The notes beneath the pieces were generated by a model. It did not search any database. It was not told where the DNA came from and worked only from the letters and a program-made list of their open reading frames with translations. The translations under genes were made by a program, and so were the position numbers. From Streptomyces coeruleorubidus (GTDB lineage Bacteria > Actinomycetota > Actinomycetes > Streptomycetales > Streptomycetaceae), in assembly GCF_028885415.1 (NCBI RefSeq), contig NZ_CP118527.1, positions 372,001 through 436,000 of the forward strand: a stretch of 64,000 nt of DNA, read 5' to 3'. Position 1 is the stretch's first letter, and the number at the start of each line of letters is the position of its first letter. Shown here in pieces: positions 10,019 through 17,943 of the stretch.

Positions 10019-12958
10019 ATGAAAGGCAAGAGAAGACGGAGAACCACCGTGGGACGGGGCGTCCCCGCCCTGGCCCTGGGCCTGACCCTGGTCGCGGGAC
10101 TCGGCGTCACGGCCACGGGAACGGCCGCGGCGGACGACCCCGCGTACGCCTTCCGCAACCCGAAGCTGTCCGTCGACCGCCGTGTCGACGACCTCCTCGC
10201 CCGCCTCACCCTCGACGAGAAGATCTCTCTGCTCCACCAGTACCAGCCCGCGATCCCCCGCCTCGGCATCCAGTCGTTCAAGACCGGCACAGAGGCCCTG
10301 CACGGCGTCGCCTGGCTCGGCGAGACCACCGTGTTCCCGCAGGCCGTGGGCCTCGCGTCGACCTGGGACCCGGCGTTGATCAAAAAGGTCGGTGCGGCGG
10401 TGGGCGACGAAGCACGCGGCTTCCAGCAGGAGCGCCCGGCCGGCTGGAGCCTCAACCTGTGGGCCCCGGTGGTCAACCCGCTGCGTGACCCGCGCTGGGG
10501 CCGCAACGAGGAGGGCTACTCCGAGGACCCGTACCTGACGAGCTCGATGGCGACCGCGTACGGTACCGGCCTCACCGGCGGCGACCCCGACCACCTCAAG
10601 ACGGCACCCACGCTCAAGCACTTCCTCGGCAACAACAACGAGGTCGACCGCACCACCACCTCGTCCGACCTGCGTCCACGCGTGCTGAAGGAGTACGAGG
10701 AGCCGGCCTTCAGGCCGTCGATCGAGGCGGACGCGGCAACCGGCGTGATGTCCTCGTACAACCTCGTCAACGGCCGCCCGGCGACGGTCAATCCGGCGCT
10801 GGACGACCTACGCGCCTGGACCTCCCACGACCTCCTGAACGTCACCGACGCCCACGCGCCCAACAACCTGACCGGCACCGGCAGTCAGAAGTACTACGGC
10901 ACCCTGACCGAGGGCAACGCGGCCACGCTGAAGGCGGGCATCGACAGCTTCACGACGGACGACACGAACTCCGTGCGGACCACGACGGCGATCAAGTCGG
11001 CCGTGTCCACAGGTCTGTTGAAGGAGTCGGACGTCGACACGGCGGCCGGGCACATCCTGAGCATCCGCGTCCGGCTCGGTGAATTCGACCCGGGCGGCGG
11101 GAAGTACGGCTCCATCGACAAGTCCGTCATCAACAGCCCGGCCCATCAGAAGCTGGCCCGGAAGGCGGCGGCCGATGCGGCGGTGCTGCTGAAGAACTCG
11201 GGTGGCGCCCTGCCCCTGAAGGCCTCCGCGTCCCAGGACGTGGCGGTCGTGGGCCCGCTTGCCGACACCCTCTACACCGACTGGTACTCGGGCGCCCTGC
11301 CGTACGCCGTGACGCCCAAGGAGGGCATCGCCGCGAAACTCGGCACGTCGGTCGCGAGCAGTGAAGGGGTGGACCGGATCACGCTGAAGAACGCGGAGAG
11401 CGGGACGTACGTGACGGCGGGGACGGACGCCGACGGCGAGGCGCTGAAGGAGAGCGCGTCCAGTGGGGCCGAGGCCCAGTTCGACGTGTTCGACTGGGGC
11501 GCCGGCATCGTGACCCTGCGGTCGGCCGCGAACGGCAAGTACGTCGGCTACAACTGGTCGAACTTCGTCAACGACCAGGTCCAGCCGAACGGTTGGTTCG
11601 TGCAGCAGCAGTTCGCTCTGGAGGAGCAGGCCGACGGCACGTACCTGCTGCGGTACGCGGGCTACGAGACCCGGGAGCCCTGGTGGTCGAACCCGGTCTA
11701 CCTCGGCCCGACCGGCGACGACGGCACCCTCGGCCTGGTCACCAAGGCCGAGGCCGCGCGCTACACCAAGGACGTCGTCCGCAGCGGCGCCGAGGAGGCC
11801 GTGGCGGCGGTGAAGGGCAAGGACGCGGCGGTCGTGGTGGTCGGATCCATGCCGGCGATCAACGGCCGCGAGAACGACGACCGTGAGGACATGAGCCTGG
11901 CCCCGTCCCAGGAAGCCCTGGTCAAGGCGGTGCGCGCGGCCAACCCGAAGACGGTCGTGGTCGTGGAGAACAGCTACCCGACCACCCTCGGCGCCCTCCA
12001 GAAGGAGGTCCCCGCCCTCCTGTGGACCACCCACGCGGGCCAGGAGACCGGCAACGCCCTCGCCGATGTCCTCTTCGGCGACGTGAACCCGGCCGGACGG
12101 CTCACCCAGACCTGGTACGAGTCTGAGGCCGACCTCCCCTCCATCCTGGAGTACGACAACATCAAGCACGACCGCACGTACCAGTACTTCAAGGGCGACC
12201 CGCTCTACGAGTTCGGCTACGGACTCTCGTACTCCTCCTTCCGTTACGGGCAGTTGAAGCGCTTCGACGGCGGATACGAGGTCGCCGTCACGAATACCGG
12301 CAAGCGTGCCGGGGACGAGGTCGTGCAGCTCTACACCCACCAGCGCGTCTCACGCGACAAACAGCCGTTGAAACAGCTGGAGGCGTTCCAGCGGGTCTCG
12401 CTCAAGCCGGGCCAGACGAAGACCGTCAAGCTGAGGCTCATGACGAAGGACCTCGCACACTGGGACGTCACCCGTTCCAAGTGGGTGGTCGAGAGCGGCA
12501 CGTACGACGTCCTCGTGGGCGCGTCCTCCGAGGACATCCGCTCCCGTACATCCCTGAGGGTGCGCGGCGAGACGATCCCGGCCCGGGATCTCTCACGGCC
12601 GACCCGGGCCGAGAACTTCGACGACTACGAGGGTGTGCGGCTGGTCGACGAGTCCAAGGTCCGCGGAACCGCGGTGGGGGCTTCGGCCGACGGGGCCTGG
12701 CTCGAGTTCGCCGATGCCCAACTGGGCTCCGGCGCGGTGAAGTTCAGTGCGCGGGTGGCCGGAGCGGCCGGCAACGTCGAGATACGGCTCGGCTCGCCGA
12801 CCGGCGTGCTCATCGGCACGGCGAAGGCGTCCGGAACGGGGTCGGTGTACACGTACGAGACGGTGAACGCCTCTCTGTCCGCCGCCGCGAAGGGGCGCCA
12901 GGACGTGTACCTCGTGCTGAGCGAGGGCCAGAGATTGTCGACGTTCTCGCTGCGCTGA
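10019..12958 (+). CDS. Secreted multi-domain GH3 beta-glucosidase/beta-xylosidase with beta-trefoil insert and CBM6-like tail
   Basis: The protein has 979 residues and an intact frame. The signal peptide has a long basic start and ends near GTAAA (about residue 37). The GH3 barrel domain (about 45-360) shows LARLTLDEKISLLHQ, GRNEEGYSEDPYL, LKHFLGNNNE and, in the position of the usual SDW nucleophile motif, NVTDAHAP. The second alpha/beta sandwich holds PAINGRENDDREDM with the acid/base acidic residues. Between the two halves of that domain (about 455-580) sits a fascin/ricin-like insert (ITLKNAESGTYVTAG, then LRSAANGKYVGYNW). A fibronectin-III-like domain and a CBM6-like jelly roll (about 860-979) follow. 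GAAGGAG precedes the ATG. It lies 80 bases after lacI and is probably part of the same regulon. Confidence 0.9.
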   Translation: MKGKRRRRTTVGRGVPALALGLTLVAGLGVTATGTAAADDPAYAFRNPKLSVDRRVDDLLARLTLDEKISLLHQYQPAIPRLGIQSFKTGTEALHGVAWLGETTVFPQAVGLASTWDPALIKKVGAAVGDEARGFQQERPAGWSLNLWAPVVNPLRDPRWGRNEEGYSEDPYLTSSMATAYGTGLTGGDPDHLKTAPTLKHFLGNNNEVDRTTTSSDLRPRVLKEYEEPAFRPSIEADAATGVMSSYNLVNGRPATVNPALDDLRAWTSHDLLNVTDAHAPNNLTGTGSQKYYGTLTEGNAATLKAGIDSFTTDDTNSVRTTTAIKSAVSTGLLKESDVDTAAGHILSIRVRLGEFDPGGGKYGSIDKSVINSPAHQKLARKAAADAAVLLKNSGGALPLKASASQDVAVVGPLADTLYTDWYSGALPYAVTPKEGIAAKLGTSVASSEGVDRITLKNAESGTYVTAGTDADGEALKESASSGAEAQFDVFDWGAGIVTLRSAANGKYVGYNWSNFVNDQVQPNGWFVQQQFALEEQADGTYLLRYAGYETREPWWSNPVYLGPTGDDGTLGLVTKAEAARYTKDVVRSGAEEAVAAVKGKDAAVVVVGSMPAINGRENDDREDMSLAPSQEALVKAVRAANPKTVVVVENSYPTTLGALQKEVPALLWTTHAGQETGNALADVLFGDVNPAGRLTQTWYESEADLPSILEYDNIKHDRTYQYFKGDPLYEFGYGLSYSSFRYGQLKRFDGGYEVAVTNTGKRAGDEVVQLYTHQRVSRDKQPLKQLEAFQRVSLKPGQTKTVKLRLMTKDLAHWDVTRSKWVVESGTYDVLVGASSEDIRSRTSLRVRGETIPARDLSRPTRAENFDDYEGVRLVDESKVRGTAVGASADGAWLEFADAQLGSGAVKFSARVAGAAGNVEIRLGSPTGVLIGTAKASGTGSVYTYETVNASLSAAAKGRQDVYLVLSEGQRLSTFSLR

Positions 12959-13000
12959 CCCGGACGGCGAACCGCCGCCCGCCACACGACACGCGAACCC

Positions 13001-13035
13001 GCCGCCCAGGGCGCCGAAAGGCCGCCCTGGGCGGC
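13001..13035 (+). terminator. Strong intrinsic terminator after the GH3 gene
   Basis: A 13-base-pair perfect stem (GCCGCCCAGGGCG with CGCCCTGGGCGGC) closes a short GAAA-containing loop, 43 bases after the GH3 stop. It may also serve the minus-strand gene remnant just to the right. Confidence 0.8.
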
Positions 13036-13043
13036 ACCTCACG

Positions 13044-13100
13044 TCAGCACTCGCTCAGCCAGGTCTTGAACGCCTGCTTCGAGCCGTCCGGGTAGAGCAC
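13044..13100 (-). pseudogene. C-terminal remnant of an unidentified minus-strand gene
   Basis: The last 18 codons of a coding frame are preserved (VLYPDGSKQAFKTWLSEC then TGA), abutting the terminator. Upstream the frame dissolves into unrelated sequence, so the rest of the gene has been deleted. The family cannot be named from so little. It marks the edge of the rearranged zone to its right. Confidence 0.45.
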
Positions 13101-13172
13101 CTACAAGGCCGTTCTGACCAGCGCGGACGGTCTCGCCTCGCCCTCCGCGACCGGGGTTCGCGGCGACCGGCT

Positions 13173-13350
13173 GTGCGGTACGCGAAAGAACACAAGCCGG
13201 AGACAAGGCAGCGGATCATTGCGACGGCCGGTCGCCGGCTCGAGCGGGACGGCATCGACGGCTCCGGAGTCGCGAGCTCATGAATGACGCGGTCCTGACC
13301 AACGGCGCCTTCTAGACCCACTTCGCATCCAAGGACAGCCGCGTCGCCAC
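13173..13350 (+). pseudogene. TetR-family regulator remnant (copy 1)
   Basis: The start GTG at 13173 opens a frame nearly identical in meaning to the intact TetR gene on the minus strand ending at 17944: VRYAKEHKPETRQRIIATAG, then RRLERDGIDGSGV. A base is missing just before the recognition helix. The next part reads MNDAVLTNGAF and then hits a TAG where the intact copy has Tyr (NGAFYAHF). THFASKDSRVA follows and the gene then stops abruptly where IS5-like sequence begins. A frameshift, a nonsense codon and the loss of the whole ligand-binding domain make this a genuine pseudogene. Confidence 0.8.
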
Positions 13351-13361
13351 TGGGCCGAGAG

Positions 13362-13530
13362 AAGCTCGGGCTCCCCCTGGACATCGTCCGGCGCGCCGTC
13401 GACACGACGGGGTTCGTGGTGCTGCCGCAGTTGGGTGGTGGAGAGAACGCTTAGCTGGCTGTTGCCCTCGCGTCGCCTGGTGCGTGACTACGACACGCTG
13501 CTCGCCTTGCACGAGTCCATGGGGCTGTGA
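13362..13530 (+). mobile_element. IS5-family transposase C-terminal remnant
   Basis: The frame reads EKLGLPLDIVRRAVDTTGF then VVLP, shifts by one base, and continues WVVERTLSWLLPSRRLVRDY to a TGA at 13528. The WVVERTxxWL motif contains the catalytic Glu region of IS5-family DDE transposases. Only the last 55 or so residues remain and no inverted repeats are visible. It appears to have truncated the TetR remnant on its left. Confidence 0.7.
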
Positions 13531-13823
13531 TCAATGACCATGCTGATGAGCAGCCGTCTGGCCGGACGCAGCCCCGGTGCGTTTAGCCGGCCGGCACCGC
13601 GAGCGCGGTGAACACCCCCGGCCGCAGCTGCAGAGCCCACCCCCGCTCCGCGAAGCGCTTCGCCCTCGACCGTCGCATGCCCTCCGGCACGCTTCCGATT
13701 CCAGCACCGACACGATCCGCTGGTGGTCCGGCACGAGGACCGACGCCACCGTGCCGTCGACCGGTGCGACACCGGCGAGCCCGCCACCGAACCCCGCTGC
13801 GCCTCGGCGGCCGAGGAAGCCCC
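13531..13823. other. Unassigned scrambled region with one palindrome
   Basis: No gene is recognised. A minus-strand frame (containing VAPVDGTVASVLVPDHQRIV and then, in another frame, FAERGWALQLRPGVFTALAV) may be debris of an unknown protein. GCGAAGCGCTTCGC at 13650-13663 is a perfect 14-base palindrome resembling the LacI operator at 3419, but it lies in apparently decayed sequence. Confidence 0.35.
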
Positions 13824-13932
13824 CCGACTGGGCGCGCGTCATGTTGCATCGGCGTCGCAAAACCGTCGTGGCCTGCGACACTGCCATGACCGCATCCACT
13901 CAAAACGGCCTGCCAAAACAGACACGCAGTAG
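13824..13932 (+). pseudogene. Group II intron maturase, C-terminal HNH remnant
   Basis: The frame PPDWARVMLHRRRKTVVACD, then after a one-base shift CHDRIHSKRPAKTDTQ and TAG at 13930, matches the last 40 residues of bacterial group II intron-encoded proteins. In those the HNH-type zinc finger reads RRKTLVVC..CH..IH. The reverse-transcriptase part is absent. Intron domain V follows only nine bases downstream, exactly as in intact group II introns. This is the truncated 3' end of such an element. Confidence 0.75.
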
Positions 13933-13940
13933 TCACTGGA

Positions 13941-13974
13941 GAGCCGGATACCGGGAAACCGTCATGTCCGGTTC
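13941..13974 (+). ncRNA. Group II intron domain V remnant
   Basis: This is a 34-base hairpin with the length and layout of group II domain V. GAGCCGGA pairs perfectly with TCCGGTTC as the basal stem and contains the catalytic AGC triad. A GAAA tetraloop caps the distal stem, and the two-base bulge position is kept. Two positions of the distal stem no longer pair, which suggests an inactive copy. Domain VI and the 3' splice site could not be placed. Confidence 0.7.
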
Positions 13975-14033
13975 GGCGGGAGACCGCGCGGAACAGGACC
14001 TGCCCCGGCGGGCACCTCACCGTGCGGCCGACC

Positions 14034-14774
14034 TCAGGTTGGCTTGCGCCACACGGAGATGTGCTTCGCGGAGTCCTGGGTGAACGGCGCCCCGTCCCAG
14101 TCCGCGACGCGACGTTCCAGCTCGAGCCCAGCGATCCGTGCCATCAGGTCGAGCTCTGCCGGCCAGGCGTACCGGTGCCGGGAGTTGCCGCGACGGTAGC
14201 GGCCGTCGTCGCCGTCGCGGGTGAAGTGGTGCGAGACGAGAATCTGCTCCACCAGGTCAAAGGTGTCGAAGCCGAGATGCTGCTCGGAGACGTCGAACGG
14301 AACCGCGACCTGGCCGGGCGGCAGGAACCGCAGCGGCGGCACGCCCAGCTCGATGACGAATCGGCCGCCGGGCTCCAGATGACGTGCGGCGTTGCGGAAG
14401 CACTCGACCTGCTCGTCCTGCGTGAGCAGGTTCGTGATGGTGTTGTAGACGAGATAGACCAGGGTGAACTCGCCGGGGACCACGGTGGCAGCCATGTCCC
14501 CGATGGCTACCGGAAGCGTGCTCTCGTCGATCTTGCGCCGCAGAACCGCTGCCATGTGCTCGGACAGTTCGATGCCCACTACCGGCACGCCGCGTTCCCG
14601 GAGCGGGACGCCCACTCGTCCGGTTCCGATGGCGAACTCCAGCGCCCGGCCGTCGCCGGCGAGCTCGGCGAGGAAGTCGAGAGTCGGTCCGAGAACGGCA
14701 GCCGAGGACATTTCGGTCTCCTCGGCGTCATAGCGGTCAGCGGTCGCGCGGGTCCACAGTTCACTGCTCGTCAC
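14034..14774 (-). CDS. Class I SAM-dependent methyltransferase
   Basis: The protein has about 246 residues. SAM-binding motif I is ALEFAIGTGRVGVPL, followed by motif II-like GIELSEHMAAVLRRK and the post-I region VVPGEFTLVYLVYNTI. EPGGRFVIELGVPPLRFLPP is a typical core strand region. The frame is open much further upstream, but homologous Streptomyces proteins begin at TSSELWTRATADRYDAEE, so I place the start at the GTG at 14774. The methylated substrate cannot be deduced. The gene stands alone between a group II intron remnant and an HxlR gene, both unrelated in function. Confidence 0.85.
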   Translation of the reverse strand: MTSSELWTRATADRYDAEETEMSSAAVLGPTLDFLAELAGDGRALEFAIGTGRVGVPLRERGVPVVGIELSEHMAAVLRRKIDESTLPVAIGDMAATVVPGEFTLVYLVYNTITNLLTQDEQVECFRNAARHLEPGGRFVIELGVPPLRFLPPGQVAVPFDVSEQHLGFDTFDLVEQILVSHHFTRDGDDGRYRRGNSRHRYAWPAELDLMARIAGLELERRVADWDGAPFTQDSAKHISVWRKPT

Positions 14775-14999
14775 GGGCGGCCACTTTGCCGAGTACCGAG
14801 GGGCGCTGTCGACGTATTTATCTTCCAGCGGTTCGGACTGAACAGTTCGGCCGGCCAAGCCACGCCACACCCCCGGATCAACGGTTCCGGAGTGATCCAA
14901 CCACCTGAAGATCAGGTTAGGAGTTCTGAAGCCCGTCGGCCCCACGACCCTCGCCGCCGACCCCACACTCGCGCTGGCGCTCATCGCTCAGGACGCCGT

Positions 15000-15033
15000 G
15001 GACTTGCCCCTGTCCGCCGAGAGGGGGCGGTCC
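15000..15033 (-). terminator. Possible terminator downstream of the HxlR gene
   Basis: GGAC/GTCC and GCCCC/GGGGC arms form a stem with a small internal mismatch, about ten bases after the minus-strand HxlR stop codon. It is of modest quality. Confidence 0.35.
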
Positions 15034-15043
15034 AGGCAGCAGC

Positions 15044-15553
15044 TCACTCGGGCGACCTCATACGAAAGGCCGGACCGGGGACGCTCTCGATGTCCTTCGC
15101 CTGCACCGGGTGGCCTCGTTTGCAGCGGATCTGGACGTCGACGTGCGCGCCGCACTCGCGGTGTCGCGCCAGGACCGCCGGCCCCTCCGGGTCGGCGCGG
15201 TAACGGTCGCCCCACTGCAGCAGTCCCATCACGGCCGGCACCAGATCCATGCCCTTAGGAGTGATCACATACTTCGGCCGACTCCGCGAACCGGGCTCCT
15301 TGTAGGTCTCGGTGGCCAGGACCCCTTCCTCCACCAGCATCCGGAGCCGCGTCGCCAGGAGGTTGCGAGGACAGCCGAGGACGCGTTCGAAGTCGCTGAA
15401 ACGGGACGAGCCGTACCAGACCTCGCGCAGGATCAGGATCGTCCACTTCTCACCCACGATCTCAAGAGTCCGCGCGATGGAGCAGTTGGACGTGTCCCGG
15501 TCCAGTCGGGGGTCCATGCCGGTGTCTTGAAGAACTTCGGTCCACGCATCCAT
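15044..15553 (-). CDS. HxlR-family winged-helix regulator (intact copy of the 15/21/24-kb set)
   Basis: The protein has 169 residues. The conserved HxlR opening is complete: SNCSIARTLEIVGEKWTILI with the redox- or ligand-sensitive Cys, then LREVWYGSSRFSDFERVLGC for the recognition helix, and VEEGVLATETYKEPGSRSRP plus YVITPKGMDLVPAVMGLLQW for the wing and dimer helix. HxlR proteins respond to aldehydes, quinones or electrophiles. A palindromic operator lies 20 bases upstream of its ATG and recurs at two other promoters in this window next to broken copies of this gene. It is likely autoregulatory and formerly controlled the neighbouring oxidoreductase and hydrolase genes. Confidence 0.88.
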   Translation of the reverse strand: MDAWTEVLQDTGMDPRLDRDTSNCSIARTLEIVGEKWTILILREVWYGSSRFSDFERVLGCPRNLLATRLRMLVEEGVLATETYKEPGSRSRPKYVITPKGMDLVPAVMGLLQWGDRYRADPEGPAVLARHRECGAHVDVQIRCKRGHPVQAKDIESVPGPAFRMRSPE

Positions 15554-15573
15554 GGGAGCGATTCTAACCGAGC

Positions 15574-15597
15574 TTTAGTTTACTTTTATATACCCAG
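15574..15597. promoter_or_regulatory. HxlR-type operator, copy 1
   Basis: This 24-base site matches the operator copies at 21810 and 24680 at about 20 of 24 positions (shared core GTTTACTTTT, then TATAC). It lies directly before the HxlR start codon on the minus strand. The outer arms are less symmetrical than in the other two copies. Confidence 0.6.
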
Positions 15598-15624
15598 CCA
15601 TCGCCACCATGATCGGCCACTCAC

Positions 15625-16018
15625 CCCGGTTACGCACCAGAAAAGGCCGGCCGCCGATTCAAGCAGGACAGGATGACGGCTCGGGCATCTCGACACTGAT
15701 GGCGGACGCCGGGCTCACCAACGGAGCGTTCTACGCTCACTTCGCCTCCAAGGACGACCTCGTCACCAACGTTGTCGCCGATGAACTGCGCACGCAGGTG
15801 GAGAGGTACGACACGCTGCGGCCCGGCCGACAGGGACTCGAGGACTTCGTTCGCGGCTATCTGTCGCCCGAGCACCGTGACCAGCCCGGCACCGGATGCC
15901 CCTCCGCCGCGCCATGATGGTGGGGACGCTACAACTGTCCCGCGCCCTCGCCGACCGTGAGTTCGCCGACGAGGTCCTCGAGCAGGGAATCGAGAACGCC
16001 CACATGTTCATGCACTGA
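15625..16018 (+). pseudogene. TetR-family regulator remnant (copy 2)
   Basis: The remnant aligns with the intact TetR at 17944-18534. After a deleted N-terminal segment it reads AGRRFKQDRM, shifts frame, and continues DGSGISTLMADAGLTNGAF and YAHFASKDDLVTNVVADEL through GYLSPEHRDQPGTGCPSAA. There about 55 residues of the ligand-binding domain are missing, and the end (MVGTLQLSRALADREFADEV, then QGIENAHMFMH) resumes in another frame to the TGA at 16016. Two deletions plus frameshifts show real decay. It lies divergent from the HxlR gene. Confidence 0.8.
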
Positions 16019-16204
16019 GAGTTACGACCGAGCCGCAACAGTGTGGTGGTCGACCTCCGCCGGGCGATGCGCGAGGGTATTGAGCCGAGCCCGGATGCGA
16101 TAACCGTTCCGCGCGTCCGAGCATGAACACTCGCGCGTCGACCACCCGGGCCGGAGAAGCCTCCAACGTCTCCAGCGCACGTGCCGCCCGCCCGTGCCCC
16201 CCCA

Positions 16205-17071
16205 TTACCGCTCAAGGAAGTCGAGGGCTTCCGCCACGAACTGCTCGTGGAACTGGAAGATGCCTCCGTGGCCGGCGTCGGGGTAGACGACCAGGTCGGC
16301 GTTCGGCAGTCGCCGGGCCAGTTCGAAGGAGTTCTTCGTCGGCACCATCCTGTCGCTCTCGCCGTTGGCGACGAGCACGGGCTGATGGATGACCGAGAGG
16401 TCCTGGGACTGCGCGAGCCCCCAGCGGTGGATGGCCTTGAGCTGGGCGAAGTACGACGTGAGGGAGATCGCCTTGTCCCGGTCATGGGTGCGCTCCTTGA
16501 GACGGGCCAGGAACTGCTTTCCGGCTCGGCGCCCGCCCGCGGTGCGGGTGAAGAAGAGGAACTGCTTCGGGTCCTGGAGGGTGAACAGGGCCCGGACGGT
16601 GTCGAGATGGGACAGTCGGCTCACGTTCTTGATGCCCTCGCCGCCCGCGGGGCCGGTGCCCGTGAGGATCAGCTTGCGGACGAGCTGCGGTTCGTCCTGC
16701 GCGATCACCTGAGCGATCATGCCGCCCATCGAGAAGCCGTGAATGTCGACATGTTCGAGCCCGAGTCCCCGGATGAAGGTGACGGCATCCTTCGCCATCT
16801 CCTCGATGGTCTTCGGTGTCGAGCCGCTGGACGCGCCGACACCCCTGTTGTCGAAGGTGATGACGCGATGCCTGGCGGCGATGCCGTCGACGACCCGGGG
16901 GTCCCAGTTGTCGAGGACCGCGGCGAGGTGGGTGATGAAGACCACCGGTACGCCGGTCTTCGGGCCGAGGTCGCGGTAGGCGAAGGTCACTCCCCCGGCG
17001 GCGAGGGTGCGGGTGGGTGCCTTCCTGTGCGACGTCACCACGTCGCCTCGTACTCCTTGTGCGTCGTTCAC
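16205..17071 (-). CDS. Alpha/beta-fold hydrolase
   Basis: The protein has 288 residues with an intact frame. The nucleophile elbow is HGFSMGGMIAQ, the catalytic Asp is probably in VANGESDRMVP, and His is in YPDAGHGGIFQ. The oxyanion region is VVFITHLAAVLDNWDPRVV, where homologous hydrolases usually have HG, so Thr-His here is slightly unusual. Similar Streptomyces proteins are annotated as generic hydrolases or non-heme peroxidases. The upstream region carries two copies of the TetR-like operator seen before the TetR gene at 18534, which suggests that regulator controls it. Confidence 0.85.
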   Translation of the reverse strand: MNDAQGVRGDVVTSHRKAPTRTLAAGGVTFAYRDLGPKTGVPVVFITHLAAVLDNWDPRVVDGIAARHRVITFDNRGVGASSGSTPKTIEEMAKDAVTFIRGLGLEHVDIHGFSMGGMIAQVIAQDEPQLVRKLILTGTGPAGGEGIKNVSRLSHLDTVRALFTLQDPKQFLFFTRTAGGRRAGKQFLARLKERTHDRDKAISLTSYFAQLKAIHRWGLAQSQDLSVIHQPVLVANGESDRMVPTKNSFELARRLPNADLVVYPDAGHGGIFQFHEQFVAEALDFLER

Positions 17072-17194
17072 GGCCGTGCCCTTCTAAATGGGGGTTCTGG
17101 ACTGCGGCTGCAGTCGGTTCGGTCGGCGGCGGAAGGCCCGCAGGAGTTGGAACCCTGTTCGGTTGAGTCCCTCAGCATCACGCCGACTATTGAA

Positions 17195-17207
17195 GTATGA
17201 CCATAAT
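17195..17207. promoter_or_regulatory. Possible TetR operator, weak copy
   Basis: GTATGACCATAAT resembles the left half of the ATTATG-AA-CGTAAT palindrome located 57 bases to the right. It lies about 120 bases before the hydrolase start. Confidence 0.35.
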
Positions 17208-17251
17208 TCAATGCGCTCCGCAAGAGGCGGGCCGCCGGCCAACCGTTTAGA

Positions 17252-17265
17252 ATTATGAACGTAAT
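17252..17265. promoter_or_regulatory. TetR-type operator before the alpha/beta hydrolase
   Basis: ATTATGAACGTAAT is an imperfect palindrome that pairs at five of six positions per arm. The same site with small changes occurs in front of the TetR gene at 18599, supporting common control. The rest of 17072-17522 shows no gene. Confidence 0.6.
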
Positions 17266-17522
17266 TTAATTGAAGGGCGCTCCCGTGCCGCCCGACGGGG
17301 GCGGAGTCGTGGACAGGGGCACTGCCGATGCCGGCGCTCATGGGTTCGGAGTCCTTCGGATTGCCCCAGGGACGGCGAGTACGGCGTTTGCCGGGAAGGC
17401 TGCGGCAGCGTACGGAACGCGGCTCGCCGGATTCGGCCGGGGCGAATCGCTGCGTGCGTGCGGTGGTACGGCCGTCAGCCGACGTCGCGGTCGCCGTCAG
17501 GAGCGCTGCCCTGTGCGAGCCA

Positions 17523-17924
17523 TCAACATGCCCGCCGCGGTTCAGGGCGCGGGAACGGAAAGAACATGCAACTGCTCGTGGCGTGGGCGAGCAGGCGGTC
17601 CGCCTCGCCGACCAACCGGGCCTGGGCGAGAGCGGTTTGGCGTCCCCTGCTGACGACCGTTCCGATGGCACGGACCTTGCCGGTGTCCACCGTGATCGGC
17701 CGGAGGAACTTCACGGTCAGATCAAGCGAGGTGACTGCCCCGCCGGCCGCCGAGTCGAGCAGGGTGGCGTAGACCCCTCCGTGCACACTGCCGATGGAGT
17801 TGCAGTGCTCCTCGCCCGGTACCAGCGAGAAGACCACGCGGCCCTCCTCCACTTCCTCGAGGGCGAAGCCCAGAGAGACCACGATGGGCGGTGGAGGCAG
17901 GCGTCGCTCGAGCAGGCCGCGCAC
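17523..17924 (-). pseudogene. Truncated PaaI-type hot-dog thioesterase
   Basis: The frame is open for 133 codons but the protein is damaged compared with the intact paralogue at 18766-19266. About 33 N-terminal residues are missing, and between DSAAGGAV and TSLDLTVKFLRP the ten residues that should include the STLPQGVTY stretch are deleted. The catalytic hot-dog signature SIGSVHGGVYATLLDSAAGG is still present. It is the second gene behind the TetR at 18534 (gap 19 bases, with a small hairpin around 17922-17938). Either a dead duplicate or a minimal hot-dog protein; the internal deletion in a core strand favours dead. Confidence 0.7.
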
Positions 17925-17943
17925 CCCCTAGAGGGGTGGTGCG

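Noticed and set aside
13583..14020. Minus-strand 145-codon frame over the group II intron remnant
   Set aside because: The plus strand carries the recognisable maturase tail and domain V in the same interval.
14034..14984. Methyltransferase with a 70-residue N-terminal extension
   Set aside because: The extension has no family similarity, and the conserved part begins at the GTG at 14774.
14880..14990. Possible tRNA-like sequence on the minus strand (GGGCTTCA stretch)
   Set aside because: No cloverleaf with acceptor and T arms could be formed around it.
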